From assembly GCA_900551305.1 (NCBI GenBank), contig URVK01000056.1:1-8455 (forward strand): a stretch of DNA of 8,455 nucleotides, given 5' to 3'. Positions 6,156 to 8,455 of this stretch are shown piece by piece; positions within the stretch are counted from its first letter, which is position 1, and each line of letters begins with the position of its first letter. The DNA is from an uncultured Collinsella sp. GTDB taxonomy: Bacteria; Actinomycetota; Coriobacteriia; Coriobacteriales; Coriobacteriaceae. The position numbers and the translations under genes were made by a program. Below the pieces are notes generated by a model, which worked only from the letters and a program-made list of their open reading frames with translations, was not told the DNA's origin and did no database searches.

Positions 6156-8455
6156 GCGAAATGGATCCGTTTTTCTTGATGCGGGCGAGTATGTTTTTGA
6201 GCTTGTTAAAGTCGAGCGGTTTGGACAGATGGGCGTTCATGCCGGCGTCATGTGCCGCCTTGGCGTCCTCGGCAAAGGCGTTGGCGGTGAGCGCGATGAT
6301 GGGGATATCGGCTGCATCGACCTTCTCGCTCAGACGAATCGTGCGGGTTGCCTCATAGCCGTCCATGTCCGGCATCATAATGTCCATCAGGATCGCATCG
6401 AAGCTGCCGGCGGGATGCGACAGGTACAGATCGACGACTTCGTTGCCGTTGGCGGCGCGGGTGACCACGATGCCCTCGGATTCTAGCAGCGCCTGGGCAA
6501 TCTCGGCATTCAATTCGTTGTCTTCGGCGAGCAGTACGTTCATGTCGGCGAGCGAGCAGTCGAGCGCCCCCTCGACCGTATTCGCCCGCGCCTGGGGGTT
6601 CTTGTCGATATCGAGCGGAATCTGGACGTTGAACGTACTCCCCACGCCAACCTCACTCGAAATCTCAATCGTACCGCCCATCAGTTCAATAAGCGACTTG
6701 ACGATTGGCATGCCCATGCCGGTTCCTTGGAACTTGCTGCGCGCATCATCACCTTCTTGGGCAAACGGTTCATAGATATGCTTTAAAAACTCGGGAGCCA
6801 TGCCAATGCCAGTATCCGAAACACTAAAGCAAAAGAGCGCGCGCCCATCATCGAGTGGCTTGGTCTTTGAACTAAAGGTGACGGAGCCGCCGTGCTTGTT
6901 GTACTTAATGCTGTTGTCTAACAGGTTGATTATGATCTGTCGGATATGGGTGGGACTGCCGACCATGTATGGCCCCGTGGCGTACGGCAGACTATTGTCC
7001 TGCATTGTGATGCCGTTATCGGATGCGCGGAGCTTGCACAGCACCAGCGTATCGTCACAGAGCTCTTTGAGGTTAAAAGGCGCATGTTCCAGAGTTAGCT
7101 TGCGGTCTTCGATTTTGCCCATCTCGAGGATGTCGTTGATCAGCGAGAGTAGGTGATTGGCGGCAACACGCGCCTTGGCGCGGCTTTCGCGGGCGGCCTG
7201 CATGTCGCCGTCTTTCAATTCCTCAATTTCGATAAGACCCAGGATGCCGTTGAGTGGCGTACGGATGTCGTGGCTCATGCGCGTGAGGAATGCCGTCTTA
7301 GCGGCGTTGGCGGCATCGGCTTTTTCGCGCTCGGTTCGAGCGCGCACGAGCGCCCAGATGAGCAGGACGATGCCGACCGACAACATACCGATGAGGGTAG
7401 CTGCAATGGCGGTGCGGTTGCGAAAAAGGAATTGAAGCGTGTTGGATTCCTGGGCCGTGTACGACGTGGAGGAGAAATTGCTTGCGGAGAGCGATTCTCC
7501 GGCATTGATGATGCCCTTGTTGATGATTCCCAACAGCTCGGGTTTTCCGCGCGAAATCCAGCACGAGAGCTCACAGGTGTCAGGGAGCTCGGTCGTCTCG
7601 CAGTCCTCGAGATCGTAACGGTCACCGATGGTTTTTACGCGTGAACTGGGAGCGACGATGCAGTGCGCCGTTCCCTTCCTGAGGGCGTCGAACGCTTCAT
7701 CGTCGGATTGGTATTCGGTTACGGTTGCTGTGGGGAACAGACTTTCAAGTGCATTTTTGTTGACAAACGATGATTTGGTACAGGCGATGTTCTGAAGGTC
7801 TTTGTTCAGGTTGCTGCCGGTGTGGATGGCGGTGAGGGATATGGTCCCCAACGATACCGACTGCACAACGCCTGTTTGCTCGGCAAACCAGTAATCTCGG
7901 TATACCGGCAGCGCAACGTCTATGCTTCCCTTTGACAGGGCCTTTGACATCATCTTGTAGCTATCAAAGGCGACGGTTTTGACCGTAATGCCAAATTTAT
8001 CGTGCAGCGTCGTCGCAAGCGATGCGAGCGAGCCTTCCATTTCGCCGTCTTCGTCCTCGTTGCAGTAGGGGAGTTTGCCCGTAATGTAGCCGAGCGTGAT
8101 GGCGTTGTTGTTTGCTTTGAGCCAGGAACATTCGGGGCCGTTGAGCGATGATGAACCGCTGTTTTGGGTCGAGTAGCTAGATTTGACTTCGTCGTTATAG
8201 CGTGGGTTGACGCGGGCGATTGCCGACATAGCGGCATTGATGTCGTCCATCAGGTCGGGGCGGCTTTTGGGGACGGCAAAATAGTAGTCGCTCGAACCAA
8301 TGTAGAACATGGGGGAGGCGCTGGGCGACGAGGTCGTGTCGTTCATGATGATGGCATCGACCTCGTTGTTTGCGAGTGCGTCAAAGAGGGCACCGCCAGT
8401 GTCGATTTCTTTATAGGCGCAGGTAATGCCTTCGTTGGCGAGCCACTGCTGGCCA
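6151..8455 (-). CDS. Hybrid sensor histidine kinase/response regulator with fused solute-binding (Venus-flytrap) sensor domains, partial at the N-terminus
   Basis: 767 residues are visible; the true start lies beyond the right edge, since the frame stays open and in-family upstream of the ATG at 8346. Numbering is from the first complete codon. Residues 1 to about 97 are the end of a first SBP-like domain (NEVDAIIMND, YYFAVPKSRPDLMDDINAAM). About 105-330 is a second one (ITLGYITGKLPYC, KGSIDVALP). A transmembrane helix follows at about 348-370. HisKA has MSHDIRTPLNG with His395; HATPase_c has NLLDNSIKYN (510-519), DTGIG (547-551) and GTGMGM (577-582). The REC domain (about 637-760) has Glu644/Asp645, phospho-acceptor Asp691, Thr723 and Lys745. 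The layout resembles BvgS/EvgS but without PAS or Hpt domains. The kinase core and REC are clearly paralogous to the opposing kinase. Eight cysteines lie in the visible extracytoplasmic part. Ligand and output are unknown. Confidence 0.92.
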   Translation of the reverse strand, partial: GQQWLANEGITCAYKEIDTGGALFDALANNEVDAIIMNDTTSSPSASPMFYIGSSDYYFAVPKSRPDLMDDINAAMSAIARVNPRYNDEVKSSYSTQNSGSSSLNGPECSWLKANNNAITLGYITGKLPYCNEDEDGEMEGSLASLATTLHDKFGITVKTVAFDSYKMMSKALSKGSIDVALPVYRDYWFAEQTGVVQSVSLGTISLTAIHTGSNLNKDLQNIACTKSSFVNKNALESLFPTATVTEYQSDDEAFDALRKGTAHCIVAPSSRVKTIGDRYDLEDCETTELPDTCELSCWISRGKPELLGIINKGIINAGESLSASNFSSTSYTAQESNTLQFLFRNRTAIAATLIGMLSVGIVLLIWALVRARTEREKADAANAAKTAFLTRMSHDIRTPLNGILGLIEIEELKDGDMQAARESRAKARVAANHLLSLINDILEMGKIEDRKLTLEHAPFNLKELCDDTLVLCKLRASDNGITMQDNSLPYATGPYMVGSPTHIRQIIINLLDNSIKYNKHGGSVTFSSKTKPLDDGRALFCFSVSDTGIGMAPEFLKHIYEPFAQEGDDARSKFQGTGMGMPIVKSLIELMGGTIEISSEVGVGSTFNVQIPLDIDKNPQARANTVEGALDCSLADMNVLLAEDNELNAEIAQALLESEGIVVTRAANGNEVVDLYLSHPAGSFDAILMDIMMPDMDGYEATRTIRLSEKVDAADIPIIALTANAFAEDAKAAHDAGMNAHLSKPLDFNKLKNILARIKKNGSISL

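Noticed and set aside
6151..8346. Taking the ATG at 8346 as the true start of the second kinase
   Set aside because: The frame stays open to the window edge, and the 36 upstream codons read as normal solute-binding domain sequence (WLANEGITCAYKEID, ALANNEVDAII). An ATG start would also cut a domain in half and leave no signal peptide or first membrane anchor.
1..8455. Mobile element, phage, CRISPR or toxin-antitoxin system
   Set aside because: No transposase, integrase, terminal repeats, regularly spaced repeats, tRNA attachment site or small paired toxin/antitoxin frames were found. The XRE fragment alone is not enough to claim an antitoxin.

Overview
The window (about 8.5 kb, GC-rich) looks like chromosomal DNA of a host-associated coriobacterium, most likely Collinsella or a close relative. 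This is inferred from three things: GC-rich codon use with Gram-positive style Shine-Dalgarno sites, a lipoprotein-type solute-binding protein, and large multi-domain hybrid sensor kinases of the kind abundant in gut Coriobacteriia. No database search was possible. There are no rRNA or tRNA genes, IS elements, phage genes or CRISPR arrays.

Left part (1-2356): the first 50 codons of an XRE/Cro-type helix-turn-helix regulator run off the left edge on the minus strand. A divergent gene on the plus strand encodes a TrmO/TsaA-type tRNA m6t6A37 methyltransferase. The 141-bp gap between their starts holds a good sigma70-like promoter for the regulator, an inverted repeat beside its -35 box, and a -10 box placed so that the trmO message could be leaderless. 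A MalY/PatB-type PLP C-S lyase follows on the plus strand.

Centre (2357-5601): after hairpins and an extended -10 promoter comes a two-gene operon. A family-3 solute-binding lipoprotein overlaps by ATGA with a two-TM hybrid histidine kinase (Cache-like ectodomain, HisKA, HATPase_c, REC). No ABC permease or ATPase accompanies the binding protein, so it is probably a sensing partner of the kinase rather than a transporter part. A strong bidirectional terminator hairpin closes the operon.

Right part (5629-8455, minus strand): a second, paralogous hybrid kinase runs in from the right edge. Its binding-protein-like (Venus-flytrap) sensor domains are fused to the kinase, as in BvgS/EvgS. Downstream of it, 42 bp away, is a small NimA-like/PNPOx-fold flavoprotein gene. 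The two kinases therefore face each other tail to tail, one with a split binding-protein sensor and one with a fused sensor. Neither has an Hpt domain and no output regulator is visible. This is the most interesting arrangement in the window.
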